Positions 1 through 8,123 of a stretch of 26,447 nucleotides of DNA are shown here, one piece after another. Each line of letters begins with the position of its first letter. The stretch's first letter is position 1. The notes beneath the pieces were generated by a model. That model was not told where the DNA came from and did no database searches. It worked only from the letters and a program-made list of their open reading frames with translations. Source of the stretch: an uncultured Lachnospiraceae bacterium (GTDB taxonomy: Bacteria > Bacillota > Clostridia > Lachnospirales > Lachnospiraceae); the NCBI GenBank assembly GCA_910584685.1, contig CAJUAO010000031.1, forward strand, positions 1-26,447, written 5' to 3'. The position numbers and the translations under genes are program-made.

Positions 1-267
1 TTTTTTTAAAGCTTCGAAAAGAGGAAGAAATTCTATCAAGGGAATACCGCCACCTTCCAAGCTGCGAGCGTAACTCGCAAGGGGCTAAAGAACAAGCCCC
101 CTGCTCAAACAGACGCTCTACGCTAAGAAGCTGACGGTATTCCCTTGATGAATTTCTAACCCTTTTCTCAATGCTTTAAAAAATTATATATACTACCCTG
201 CCCCTGCCCTCCCTATTCCAGCCCTAGTAGCCTGTTTATGGGACATACCCGGACAACATGTGAGGAA
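1..267. repeat. Long imperfect foldback repeat, copy 1 (left side cut by window edge)
   Basis: A 15-bp perfect stem (35-49 with 135-149) closes a core of about 85 nt. Outside it the two flanks stay roughly complementary (GAAATTC near both sides, then TTTTAAAGC at left against GCTTTAAAA at 173-181). The right arm, read in reverse complement, matches the left flank of the second copy near the window end: the shared blocks are ATATAATTTTTTAAAGC (173-189), CGGGTATGTCCCAT (238-251) and TTCCTCACATG (257-267). The whole element therefore probably has arms of about 120 nt on each side and a total length near 360 nt, like a MITE or foldback element. No transposase gene is present. The rest of the gene-free stretch 268-366 shows nothing recognisable. 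Confidence 0.75.
35..149. ncRNA. Candidate structured RNA core of the foldback repeat
   Basis: The outer stem 35-49/135-149 encloses a hairpin TGCGAG-CGTAA-CTCGCA (63-79) and a hairpin GGGGCT/AGCCCC (81-100). The loop bases CGTA (69-72) can pair with TACG (119-122), which would make a pseudoknot. The second copy at the end of the window keeps almost every core base and changes two pairs of the outer stem with compensation on the other strand (G-C to C-G and G-C to A-T). This supports selection on structure, or simply palindrome maintenance. I do not recognise the family, and the transcribed strand is not known. Confidence 0.4.
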
Positions 268-366
268 CTTTCTTTCCAACTCTACAAATTAATATTTAAA
301 CTACAATATAGTCCTTACACCATAATTCCAACTCCTGTCTGCCTCCCTTTTTTATTAACCCTGCAA

Positions 367-1848
367 TCAGTCTTTTATTTCATCAAGCTTTTTCTCAATC
401 TCCTCTATAACAATCTTAAGAGCCTTAATTCTCGCATATTTCTTATCATTAGACTCAAGTATATGCCAAGGGGCAAAGGAAGTACTTGTCTTTTTTAACA
501 TTTCATTTACGGCAGCTTCATACAAATCCCATTTTTCACGGTTTCGCCAGTCCTCGTCAGTAATTTTCCACTGCTTCTCAGGAGTATTCTGCCTTTCCGT
601 AAAGCGTTCAAGCTGGGTGTCCTTGTCTATTTGTACCCAGAACTTAATGATAACGGCGTTCCAGTCGCTTAGCTCCTTCTCAAATTCATTAATCTCATTG
701 TAGGCTCTCTGCCAGTCGTTTTCACTGCAAAAGCCCTCCAGCCTTTCAACCATAACACGACCGTACCACGTTCTGTCAAATACAGCTACATGTCCTGTTT
801 TTGGCAGCCTGTTCCAAAAGCGCCACAGATAATGGCGGGCTTTTTCATTCGGCTCAGGGCTTGCAATAGGATGAACCTCGTAGCCTCTTGGGTCTAAGGC
901 CTCCGTAATACGCTTTATATTTCCGCCCTTTCCGGCAGCGTCCCAGCCTTCATATGCTATAATTACAGGAATCTTCTTAAGATACAGCTTATTGTGAAGC
1001 CTGCGTAATTTTTCCTGGTATTTCTTTAGCTGCTCCTTATATTCCTTATCGGTTAAGGCTTTATCAAGGGAAATGTCCTTAAGCTTTGGAGTTTTCTTAA
1101 GAGGAAAAACGTTTTGCAGAAGGGGAACGGATAAAGAACTGTTTTTAAGGGCAGTATCTATGCCCTGAACTAAATATTCAAGCACCTGAAGCTCAGCCCA
1201 TTTTTTGTCCTCGGCATCGATAAGGTACCACGGGGCGCTTGACTGGTTAGTATCGCATAAATATCTGTCAAAAATATCCGTGCATTTTTTGTAATGCTTA
1301 TTCTGCCATAAATCACTGTCGCTTACACGCCATGCGGTATTTTTGTCAGACAGAAGGGCGTCAATACGCTTTTTCTGCTCCTTTTCCTTAATGTGAAAAA
1401 AGAATTTCATTACAAGATAACCATTGTCTGTAAGCTGCCGCTCAAACCGCTTTACGCTGTCTATGCGAAGCTTATATGCTTCATCATCAATTTTGCCCGC
1501 CATATAGTCGTTTGTAACGTCAGTCATCCATCCTCCGTCAAGAAACGTAAATTTTCCGGCCTGGGGTATTTTTATAAAATGCCTGTACAAAAAAGGCTTT
1601 CTCTGTTCCTCCTCAGAAGGCTTTGCAGTAGTAAAAACCTTAAAGAATCTTGGGTCAATATTTCTTATAATCCTTCCAAGCACGCTGCCCTTTCCTGCAG
1701 CGTCATAGCCCTCAAACAGCACAAGCACCGGCAGTTTTTTTTCTTTAATTGTAATTTGCTGCTTTTCAAGCTTTGCAACAGCCTCCTTGTACCGGGAATT
1801 AATTTCCTCCTTCTCAGGCTTTCTTGTCTTGCTCCAATCCGTCAACAT
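367..1848 (-). CDS. pap: Polyphosphate:AMP phosphotransferase, two-domain PPK2 family
   Basis: Cytosolic enzyme expected to move phosphate from polyphosphate to AMP, giving ADP. It has two tandem PPK2 domains, as in the known class II PPK2 (PAP) proteins, and the 493-residue length fits that class. The second domain has an intact Walker A, GWDAAGKG (301-308), and the lid/Walker B block FDRTWYGR (357-364). The first domain keeps GYDAAGKG (47-54), but the second block reads LDGGWMTD (103-110), so the usual DR-WY residues are lost. This fits the known pattern in which only the C-terminal half is catalytic. Start: an ATG at 1854 also exists, but GAGGAGG lies only 1 nt before it and 7 nt before the ATG at 1848, so 1848 is preferred. 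The gene is divergent from scfA. No clear terminator is seen downstream. Confidence 0.93.
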   Translation of the reverse strand: MLTDWSKTRKPEKEEINSRYKEAVAKLEKQQITIKEKKLPVLVLFEGYDAAGKGSVLGRIIRNIDPRFFKVFTTAKPSEEEQRKPFLYRHFIKIPQAGKFTFLDGGWMTDVTNDYMAGKIDDEAYKLRIDSVKRFERQLTDNGYLVMKFFFHIKEKEQKKRIDALLSDKNTAWRVSDSDLWQNKHYKKCTDIFDRYLCDTNQSSAPWYLIDAEDKKWAELQVLEYLVQGIDTALKNSSLSVPLLQNVFPLKKTPKLKDISLDKALTDKEYKEQLKKYQEKLRRLHNKLYLKKIPVIIAYEGWDAAGKGGNIKRITEALDPRGYEVHPIASPEPNEKARHYLWRFWNRLPKTGHVAVFDRTWYGRVMVERLEGFCSENDWQRAYNEINEFEKELSDWNAVIIKFWVQIDKDTQLERFTERQNTPEKQWKITDEDWRNREKWDLYEAAVNEMLKKTSTSFAPWHILESNDKKYARIKALKIVIEEIEKKLDEIKD

Positions 1849-1889
1849 AAGCATACCTCCTCATATAATATCTTTTAGATACGTTAAAT

Positions 1890-1918
1890 ATATCTTAACT
1901 AAATAAATTTTTGTTCAA
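1890..1918 (-). promoter_or_regulatory. Possible sigma-A promoter of pap
   Basis: On the minus strand, TTGAAC (1913-1918) is followed after 17 nt by AGATAT (1890-1895). The -35 is good and the -10 only fair. A TAAGAT at 15 nt is an alternative. Confidence 0.35.
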
Positions 1919-2034
1919 TAGGCTTAGTAAGGCCAATGATAAAATTTTTAAATACGGACAACGTTAATTAAATATATTATACACTTTTATATGAAATTTA
2001 CAAATTAAAATTATCCATATTATTGAAAAAATTA

Positions 2035-2062
2035 TTGAAAAATATAAAAATTATGATATACT
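2035..2062 (+). promoter_or_regulatory. Promoter of scfA
   Basis: TTGAAA (2035-2040), 16-nt spacer, TATACT (2057-2062). The predicted transcript starts about 27 nt before the scfA ATG, and AGGAGG (2081-2086) sits 9 nt before that ATG. Confidence 0.6.
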
Positions 2063-2095
2063 AATGTAATCAGCGTTCTTAGGAGGAAATATATA

Positions 2096-2245
2096 ATGAA
2101 GCATATTAAGACATTAAACAAGAAAATATTAAAGAATACAATGGCAAAAGGCGGTTGCGGCGAGTGTCAGACATCATGCCAGTCAGCATGCAAGACATCA
2201 TGCACCGTAGGTAACCAGAGCTGCGAGAACAATAATAACAAGTAG
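2096..2245 (+). CDS. scfA: SCIFF ranthipeptide precursor (six cysteines in forty-five residues)
   Basis: A 49-residue ribosomal peptide precursor. The leader (residues 1-20, with KHIKTLNKKIL) is basic and free of cysteine. The core holds six cysteines at 21, 24, 28, 32, 36 and 43 in the family pattern CGECQTSCQSACKTSC, with Thr and Ser residues between them that can accept thioether links. The next gene is the dedicated radical-SAM maturase. The SCIFF family is almost universal in Clostridia, and its products are radical non-alpha thioether peptides (ranthipeptides). Its biological role is not settled; signalling has been proposed. It has a strong AGGAGG site and its own promoter. A hairpin directly after the stop may hold the transcript at this point so that more precursor than maturase is made. 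Confidence 0.96.
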   Translation: MKHIKTLNKKILKNTMAKGGCGECQTSCQSACKTSCTVGNQSCENNNNK

Positions 2246-2272
2246 TTTAAAAATATGATTACCATAGCCGTT

Positions 2273-2304
2273 AGGCAGCGAAAGTAAATATATTTTCGCT
2301 GCCT
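2273..2304 (+). terminator. Intercistronic hairpin after scfA (attenuator or 3'-end stabiliser)
   Basis: An 11-bp perfect stem (AGGCAGCGAAA, 2273-2283, with 2294-2304) that can grow by three more pairs. It is followed by ATAGTATGTTTTGC, so the U-run is weak. It more likely reduces read-through or protects the scfA mRNA than stops transcription completely. Confidence 0.6.
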
Positions 2305-2322
2305 ATAGTATGTTTTGCTAAT

Positions 2323-2379
2323 ATGTATATATACATTGTATACAACGTATAAGCTGTATACATTATATACGGCTTATAC
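2323..2379 (+). promoter_or_regulatory. Three stacked TATAC palindromes in the scfB leader
   Basis: ATGTATATATACAT (2323-2336) and TTGTATACAA (2336-2345) are perfect palindromes. Next comes a 14-bp hairpin (2347-2360 with 2366-2379, one G-T pair, loop CATTA). All lie just before the ribosome-binding site of scfB. They could be operator sites, an attenuator or an RNA-processing site. Confidence 0.5.
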
Positions 2380-2404
2380 AGATAACGCCGAAAGGAGAAT
2401 TACC

Positions 2405-3766
2405 TTGATTCACGCATATAAGAATAACGGATATAACATTATATTGGACGTAAACAGCGGCTCAGTCCATGTTACGGATGATTTGACCTATGAGGTTATT
2501 CCGTTGTTTGAAAATAAATCAAGAGAAGAGGTTATAGGTCTGCTCTCAGACAGGTATGACATAGCGGATATAAATGATGCCCTTGACGAGACAGAGGAGC
2601 TTAAAAGCCTTGGACAGCTCTATGCTGAGGATGAATATCAGCAGTATATAAAAAATTTTAAAGAAAGAAAGACCGTAGTTAAGGCAATGTGTCTTCATAT
2701 TGCCCATGACTGTAATCTTGCCTGTAAGTACTGCTTTGCCGAAGAGGGAGAGTATCACGGAAGACGGGCGCTTATGAGTCTTGAGGTGGGAAAAAAGGCG
2801 TTGGACTTTCTTATAGAAAACTCAGGAAACAGAGTGAATCTTGAGGTGGATTTCTTTGGCGGAGAGCCTCTCATGAACTGGGATGTGGTAAAGGAGCTTG
2901 TGATATATGGCAGGAGCAGAGAGCAGGAGTGTAATAAAAAGTTCAGGTTTACCCTTACCACAAACGGAGTTCTTTTGGATGACGATATTATGGAGTTTGC
3001 AAATAAAGAGATGGCAAACGTAGTTTTAAGCCTTGACGGAAGGAAAGAGGTCAATGACGCCATGAGACCTTTCAGAAACGGTAAGGGCAGCTACGAGCTT
3101 ATTGTTCCGAAATTTCAGAAATTTGCCAAGGAGAGGGACAGGCTTGGCTTAAGCTATTATGTGAGAGGCACGTTTACAAGAGATAATATAGATTTTTCAG
3201 AGGATGTAATACATTATGCAGACCTTGGCTTTAAGCATATGTCCATAGAGCCTGTGGTAGGAAGCGAGGACGAGCCATACGCCATAAGGGAGCAGGATTT
3301 GCCTGCAATTATGGAGGAGTATGACAGGCTGGCAAAGGAGTACATAAAGAGACAGAAGGAGGGCAGAGGCTTTAATTTCTTTCACTTTATGATAGACCTT
3401 GAGCAGGGACCTTGTGTGGCAAAGCGTCTTTCAGGCTGCGGCTCGGGAACAGAATATCTTGCCGTTACGCCATGGGGAGATTTTTATCCCTGCCATCAGT
3501 TTGTGGGAGATGAAAGCTTTCTTATGGGAAATGTGTTTGAGGGTATTAAAAGAACGGACCTTCAGGATGAATTTAAGCTTTGCAATGTGTATGCAAAGCC
3601 AAAGTGCAGGGAATGCTTTGCAAGATATTACTGCAGCGGCGGCTGCAGCGCAAATGCGTATAAGTTCCATGGCAATATAACGGATGCATATGATATTGGC
3701 TGCGAGATGCAAAGAAAACGTATTGAGTGCGCCATTATGATAAAGGCTGCGTTAGCAGAACATTAG
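2405..3766 (+). CDS. scfB: SCIFF thioether maturase, radical SAM/SPASM enzyme
   Basis: Radical-SAM enzyme that joins Cys sulfur to a residue of the SCIFF core. The N-terminal 70 residues resemble the peptide-binding RRE domain of the family. CNLACKYC (103-110) is the CxxxCxxC site for the SAM cluster, followed by FFGGEP (150-155). The C-terminal third carries about ten cysteines (CGSG, PCHQ, CRECFARYYCSGGC and more) of a SPASM region that binds auxiliary Fe-S clusters. Start: the reading frame is open from 2315, but those 30 residues are low-complexity (LYTTYKLYTLYT) and encoded by the palindromes. TTG at 2405 has AAAGGAG 7 nt before it and gives the family-typical beginning IHAYKNNGYNI, so it is chosen. 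A 453-residue product fits the family. It lies 30 nt before secDF. Confidence 0.93.
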   Translation: MIHAYKNNGYNIILDVNSGSVHVTDDLTYEVIPLFENKSREEVIGLLSDRYDIADINDALDETEELKSLGQLYAEDEYQQYIKNFKERKTVVKAMCLHIAHDCNLACKYCFAEEGEYHGRRALMSLEVGKKALDFLIENSGNRVNLEVDFFGGEPLMNWDVVKELVIYGRSREQECNKKFRFTLTTNGVLLDDDIMEFANKEMANVVLSLDGRKEVNDAMRPFRNGKGSYELIVPKFQKFAKERDRLGLSYYVRGTFTRDNIDFSEDVIHYADLGFKHMSIEPVVGSEDEPYAIREQDLPAIMEEYDRLAKEYIKRQKEGRGFNFFHFMIDLEQGPCVAKRLSGCGSGTEYLAVTPWGDFYPCHQFVGDESFLMGNVFEGIKRTDLQDEFKLCNVYAKPKCRECFARYYCSGGCSANAYKFHGNITDAYDIGCEMQRKRIECAIMIKAALAEH

Positions 3767-3796
3767 CATAGCTAAAAAGATTAAAGGAGTGGGAAG

Positions 3797-6019
3797 ATGA
3801 GACAGAAGCAGAAAAGAAAAAGCGCCGTACTTTTTGCGCTTGTCCTTTTGGCAGTTGCGGCCATGATATTTGTTAATATATTTGGCGTGACAATAAAGGG
3901 CATGGAAAAGGGAAGCGCAAGAAATATTATCCTCGGACTTGACCTTAAGGGTGGAGTAAGCGTTACCTATCAGGCAAAGGGTGATTATACCACAGAGGAT
4001 TTTAACGATACAATCAGAAAGTTAAGACTAAGAGCGCAGGAGTTCAGCAGCGAGGCAGACGTATATCAGGAGGGCGACGACCGTATCACCGTAGATATTC
4101 CTGGTGAGGATAATGCCGAGGAAGTATTGGAAATGCTTGGAAAGCCGGGCTCGCTTGCATTCGTTACTGACGACAGCAAGCTGTGGAGCGTAGGCGATAC
4201 AATGGACTTTGAATCTAAGTCGGTTACTACATGGCTTACAGGAGCGGATATATCATCTGCAAAGCCTTCTACAGATAACAGCTCGTCTACAGGCATAACA
4301 GAGCATGTTGTAGCCTTTGAGCTTACGCCGGAGGCAGCTACTATATTTGCCGAGGCAACGGAAAAATATTTGAATAAGCCGATATATGTGGTTTATGACG
4401 GACAGGTTATAAGCGCGCCGAGAGTAAACACTAAGATAACAGGCGGCTCAGGAGTAATAAACGGAATGGACTCCTATGAGACTGCGGAGGAGCTTGCGTC
4501 TATCATAAGAATAGGCTCCCTTAAGGTTGAGCTTGAGGATATATCCTCAAAGGTAGTAAGCGCAAAGCTTGGAGACAATGCGTTGCAGTCAAGCTTAATA
4601 GCGGGCGGTATCGGTATTTTAATTGTCATTATTTTTATGATATGCGTGTACAAAATACAGGGACTTGCGGCAGGCATAGCTCTTATTGCATATACGGCTC
4701 TTGATTTGCTTTGCATTAACGGCTTTAACTGGACGCTTACGCTTCCGGGAGTTGCCGGCGTTATATTGTCCATAGGTATGGCGGTTGACGCAAACGTAAT
4801 TGTATTTGCCAGAGTAAAGGAAGAGCTGGCGTTATCAGACAATGTAGAGAGCGCCATTAAAACAGGCTTTAAAAAGGCAACCTCAGCCATTGTAGACGGA
4901 AACATTACTACGCTTATAGCAGCCATCGTGCTTATGACAGTAGGTACGGGTACAGTAAGGGGCTTTGCGCAGACACTTGCCCTTGGTATTGTATTATCAA
5001 TGTTTACTGCAATGGTGGTATCAAGAATACTTATTACCTTAATTTATAAAATGGGCTTTGATAAAAAGTCTATGTACGGAGTCCAGAAGGAGAGAAAAAC
5101 CTTTGACTTCTTAGGAAAGAAGGCTATATGCTTTATTTTGTCAGGCATCATAATCCTTGCAGGCGTTGCAGGTATGATACTTAGCAAAACAGGAGCTATA
5201 GGCGACAGAGAAAATATTCTTAATTACAGTGTGGAATTTCAGGGAGGACTTTCTACTACTGTAGATTTTAAGGAAAATTACGACATTGCCTACTTTAACG
5301 AAAATATCCTTCCTGATATTCAGGAGGCTATTGGCGATACTGACGTGGTGGCTAATGCCGAGACAGATTCAAACAGATATGTTATCAGAACAAAGGATTT
5401 AGAGAAGAAGCAGAAGGAAGCGTTAAAGACAATGCTTATAGAAAAGCATGGCGCTGATGCGGAGGGCTTTGACGAGGTTACTGTAAGCGCGTCTACAAGC
5501 AGTGAAATGAGACGGGGCGCAATTATTGCAGTGGCAGTAGCTACAATATTCATGCTGATATATATCTTTATAAGATTTAGAGACATTAAGTTTGCAACCA
5601 GCGCGGTTATAGCGCTTATACATGACGTTATGATTGTATTATCCTTCTATGCGCTTACATGGGCGACGGTAGGAAATACATTTATTGCATGTATGCTTAC
5701 GCTGGTTGGATATTCTATAAACGCTACTATTGTAATATTTGACAGAATAAGAGAAAATCTTACTGTTATGAGCGGTGAAGACAGAAGGGAAATTGTAAAT
5801 AAAAGTATTACTGAAACACTTACGCGTTCCATTTATACCTCCTTTACCACATTCATAATGGTATTTATGATTTATATTTTAGGCGTTACGGCTATTAAGG
5901 AGTTTGCGCTCCCGCTTATGATAGGTATTGTTTTCGGCGGATATTCGTCAGTATTTATCACAGGCGCATTATGGTATATAATGGGCGGTAAAAAGTCAAA
6001 GGCTCACAAGGCAAAATAG
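3797..6019 (+). CDS. secDF: Protein translocase subunit SecDF (fused SecD and SecF)
   Basis: Membrane protein that uses the proton gradient to pull secreted proteins out of the SecYEG channel. It is one 740-residue chain in place of separate SecD and SecF. The SecD half has the first membrane segment (about 10-30), DLKGGV (49-54), a large extracytosolic domain, and the motif AVDANVIVFARVKEE in its membrane block. A cytosolic linker leads into the SecF half, which repeats the plan: one membrane segment, VEFQGG, an external domain, then GYSINATIVIFDRIREN. Twelve membrane segments in total are expected. It starts 30 nt after scfB with AAAGGAG 7 nt before ATG and is probably co-transcribed. The link suggests the SCIFF pathway and protein export are made together; a direct role in peptide export is inference. 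Confidence 0.95.
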   Translation: MRQKQKRKSAVLFALVLLAVAAMIFVNIFGVTIKGMEKGSARNIILGLDLKGGVSVTYQAKGDYTTEDFNDTIRKLRLRAQEFSSEADVYQEGDDRITVDIPGEDNAEEVLEMLGKPGSLAFVTDDSKLWSVGDTMDFESKSVTTWLTGADISSAKPSTDNSSSTGITEHVVAFELTPEAATIFAEATEKYLNKPIYVVYDGQVISAPRVNTKITGGSGVINGMDSYETAEELASIIRIGSLKVELEDISSKVVSAKLGDNALQSSLIAGGIGILIVIIFMICVYKIQGLAAGIALIAYTALDLLCINGFNWTLTLPGVAGVILSIGMAVDANVIVFARVKEELALSDNVESAIKTGFKKATSAIVDGNITTLIAAIVLMTVGTGTVRGFAQTLALGIVLSMFTAMVVSRILITLIYKMGFDKKSMYGVQKERKTFDFLGKKAICFILSGIIILAGVAGMILSKTGAIGDRENILNYSVEFQGGLSTTVDFKENYDIAYFNENILPDIQEAIGDTDVVANAETDSNRYVIRTKDLEKKQKEALKTMLIEKHGADAEGFDEVTVSASTSSEMRRGAIIAVAVATIFMLIYIFIRFRDIKFATSAVIALIHDVMIVLSFYALTWATVGNTFIACMLTLVGYSINATIVIFDRIRENLTVMSGEDRREIVNKSITETLTRSIYTSFTTFIMVFMIYILGVTAIKEFALPLMIGIVFGGYSSVFITGALWYIMGGKKSKAHKAK

Positions 6020-6069
6020 TATATTTATAGAAAAGCTCTCTCCACAGATTAAAAAATATCAATATTCTA

Positions 6070-6100
6070 TTGACATTTTTTTCAGGGGGGGGGGTAGAAT
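6070..6100 (+). promoter_or_regulatory. Candidate phase-variable promoter of the ABC exporter
   Basis: A perfect -35 TTGACA (6070-6075) and a near-perfect -10 TAGAAT (6095-6100) are separated by 19 nt made of T7, CA and G10. The usual best spacing is 17 nt, so loss of one or two G would strengthen it. The inverted repeat TCAATA-TTC-TATTGA (6059-6073) overlaps the -35. Confidence 0.65.
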
Positions 6101-6121
6101 GTTTTATATGTTATATAGAAA

Positions 6122-6180
6122 CTGTCATCGGGATGATATGTAAAAATATTTAAAGAGTTGCAGTATTTTTACATAGACAG
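6122..6180 (+). other. Stem-loop in the long 5' untranslated leader of the ABC exporter
   Basis: A 12-bp perfect stem (6137-6148 with 6164-6175) plus a second helix CTGTC/GACAG (6122-6126 with 6176-6180) joined through a 10-nt one-sided bulge. It lies between the candidate promoter and the first exporter gene, whose leader is about 205 nt. Reading frames inside this leader have no ribosome-binding site and look random. Confidence 0.45.
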
Positions 6181-6314
6181 AAGCTGCTGAATAAAAATTG
6201 TTTGGTGGTTTTTTCCTTATGGCAGTTTTTTCTGTATAAAAGCTTTGCATGTAAAAAAATTTTTATGGTTTTACTGCAGGCTGAAAATTGCATTAATATG
6301 GGAGGAGAAGAAAA

Positions 6315-8123
6315 ATGTTTAATATTTACAAGAAAAATTACCCCTTTTACGGGCGTATATATCCTGTTCTTATCCTGTGCTTATTGTTAGGATTGATGCA
6401 GGAGGTAGTGGCCCTTGTTGAGCCACAGATTATATCCCTTATTGTGGACAGGGTAATAAATCCGGCCTTTGGCAAGGCGCCGGTAGAAAATACCAGCTTT
6501 TTTATGTTCCTTATAGAGGACATACCGGCTGATAATCTTGGAGGAATACTTGCAATACTTATTGCAACCTTTGTTGTATTTTTGCTTTTATACTTTGTGA
6601 CATTTTATGCAAGGTGGAACATAGCTCATTATTTTTCATTAAGCTGCGACAATGATTTAAGGCTTATGGTTTTAAAGAAGATAAACGGCTTTGGTCCGGG
6701 CATAACAAAGGAGTATTCGTCAGGAGACCTTATTACCATAGTAAATTCCGATTCACAGAAGATAAGAAACTTCCATGTGGCAACAATACCTTTTATAATC
6801 GACAGCATTTTTTACATAGTAATAGCCCTTGTCATATTGTCAAAGATAAGTTTGTGGCTTACGGTGTTTCCTCTTTTAACGCTTGGTATTTACCTTCTTA
6901 TTACAAAGGGATTTTTAAAGCTGCTCTATAAGATGGATGACGAGATGTGGGCAAAAAACTCAGAGTTTAACACGGAGACACAGGAAAGCATATATGGCAT
7001 AAGAACTATTAAGTCCTACGGCAGGGAGGATATGAGAAAGAAGCGTTTTTATGACAGGGCTGATGACCTTAGTGAATTTTATACAATGTTTGGAAAAAAG
7101 AGATACAGATATTGGCTTTTATACGACAGCATAGACCAGATAGTATTAGTGGTAAGTATGGCTATAAGTATAGCGCTGGCGGTTAATCTAAGGATGACAA
7201 GCGGCGAGTATGCTGCGTTTATCGCATATATGTTTAATATAACAGGATATTTTATAGATATAATATTCTTGTCAAGCGATATACAGGATGAAAAGGTCAG
7301 CACCAAAAGACTTCACACCTTTTTGGAGAAAAGGGATTTGGTTGCGGAAAAATACGGAACAAAGACAGTATCAGAGAAGCCTCATATTGAGCTTAAGAAC
7401 GTAGTGGTAAATATGGAGGAGGAAAAGGCTATAGTAGACGGAGTAAGCATAGATATCCCATATGGAAAGAAGATTGGCTTAATGGGAAAAACCGGCTGCG
7501 GAAAGTCCATTATCATTAAAGCCATGCAGGCTTTTGTGGAGCATAACGGCGGAGAGATACTGTTTGACGGAATCGATTCGAGAGAGTATGACAGGGGAGA
7601 GATAGCAAGAGCCTTTGGATATGCCATGCAGGACGTATTCCTTTTTTCAAATACTATAGAGTCAAATATTGCATATTACAATCCTGACGCAGACGAGGAG
7701 CTTATAAGAAAGTGCGGAAGGGCTGCTGAGGTTGATGAATTTGCAGAGAATTTTGCGGAAGGGTATCAGACAATTATAGGAGAAAAGGGTTTTGGCCTCT
7801 CGGGGGGACAGAAGCAGAGAGTAGCCATAGCAAGGGCGCTTTTAAAGGATGCGCCTGTTATAGTGCTGGATGACTGTACAAGCGCTCTCGATATGGAAAC
7901 AGAAAGCAAGATATTTAAAAATCTTGAGGAGTTCTTCAAAGGCAAGTCAATAGTTATGGCAACCCACAGGGCAAAGGCCTTAAAGGACTTTGATGAGATT
8001 ATATATATGGAGGACGGAAAGGTGGCAGAGAGAGGCACCTTCGACGAGCTTATGGCCCTTGACGGTCACTACGCTTCCATATATAAACAGCAGATGGATA
8101 AGGAGGCGTTAATAAATGAGTAA
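6315..8123 (+). CDS. ABC exporter half-transporter A (membrane + ATPase domain, degenerate Walker B)
   Basis: 602 residues: a six-helix ABC exporter membrane domain (about 1-330) followed by an ATPase domain. Walker A is GKTGCGKS (about 391-398), the Q-loop is MQDVFLF, the signature is LSGGQKQR, and Walker B reads VIVLDDCTSALD. The catalytic Glu after the last Walker B Asp is Asp here, while the H-loop ATHRAKAL keeps its His. This is the usual sign of the non-hydrolysing half of a heterodimeric exporter such as TM287/288 or BmrCD. Start ATG has GGAGGAG 7 nt upstream. It overlaps the next gene by 8 nt, so the two are translated together. The substrate cannot be told; drugs, lipids and peptides are all possible for this family. 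Confidence 0.93.
   Translation: MFNIYKKNYPFYGRIYPVLILCLLLGLMQEVVALVEPQIISLIVDRVINPAFGKAPVENTSFFMFLIEDIPADNLGGILAILIATFVVFLLLYFVTFYARWNIAHYFSLSCDNDLRLMVLKKINGFGPGITKEYSSGDLITIVNSDSQKIRNFHVATIPFIIDSIFYIVIALVILSKISLWLTVFPLLTLGIYLLITKGFLKLLYKMDDEMWAKNSEFNTETQESIYGIRTIKSYGREDMRKKRFYDRADDLSEFYTMFGKKRYRYWLLYDSIDQIVLVVSMAISIALAVNLRMTSGEYAAFIAYMFNITGYFIDIIFLSSDIQDEKVSTKRLHTFLEKRDLVAEKYGTKTVSEKPHIELKNVVVNMEEEKAIVDGVSIDIPYGKKIGLMGKTGCGKSIIIKAMQAFVEHNGGEILFDGIDSREYDRGEIARAFGYAMQDVFLFSNTIESNIAYYNPDADEELIRKCGRAAEVDEFAENFAEGYQTIIGEKGFGLSGGQKQRVAIARALLKDAPVIVLDDCTSALDMETESKIFKNLEEFFKGKSIVMATHRAKALKDFDEIIYMEDGKVAERGTFDELMALDGHYASIYKQQMDKEALINE

Noticed and set aside
81..100. Ordinary terminator at the GGGGCT/AGCCCC hairpin of the foldback core
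   Set aside because: No T-run follows and the hairpin lies inside a larger closed structure kept in both copies.
2315..2404. Longer reading of scfB starting at 2315
   Set aside because: The 30 extra residues are low-complexity, come from the palindromes and have no ribosome site; TTG 2405 has AAAGGAG and the family's usual beginning.
6202..6390. 62-residue frame in the exporter leader
   Set aside because: No ribosome-binding site, and it overlaps the start of the real exporter gene in another frame.
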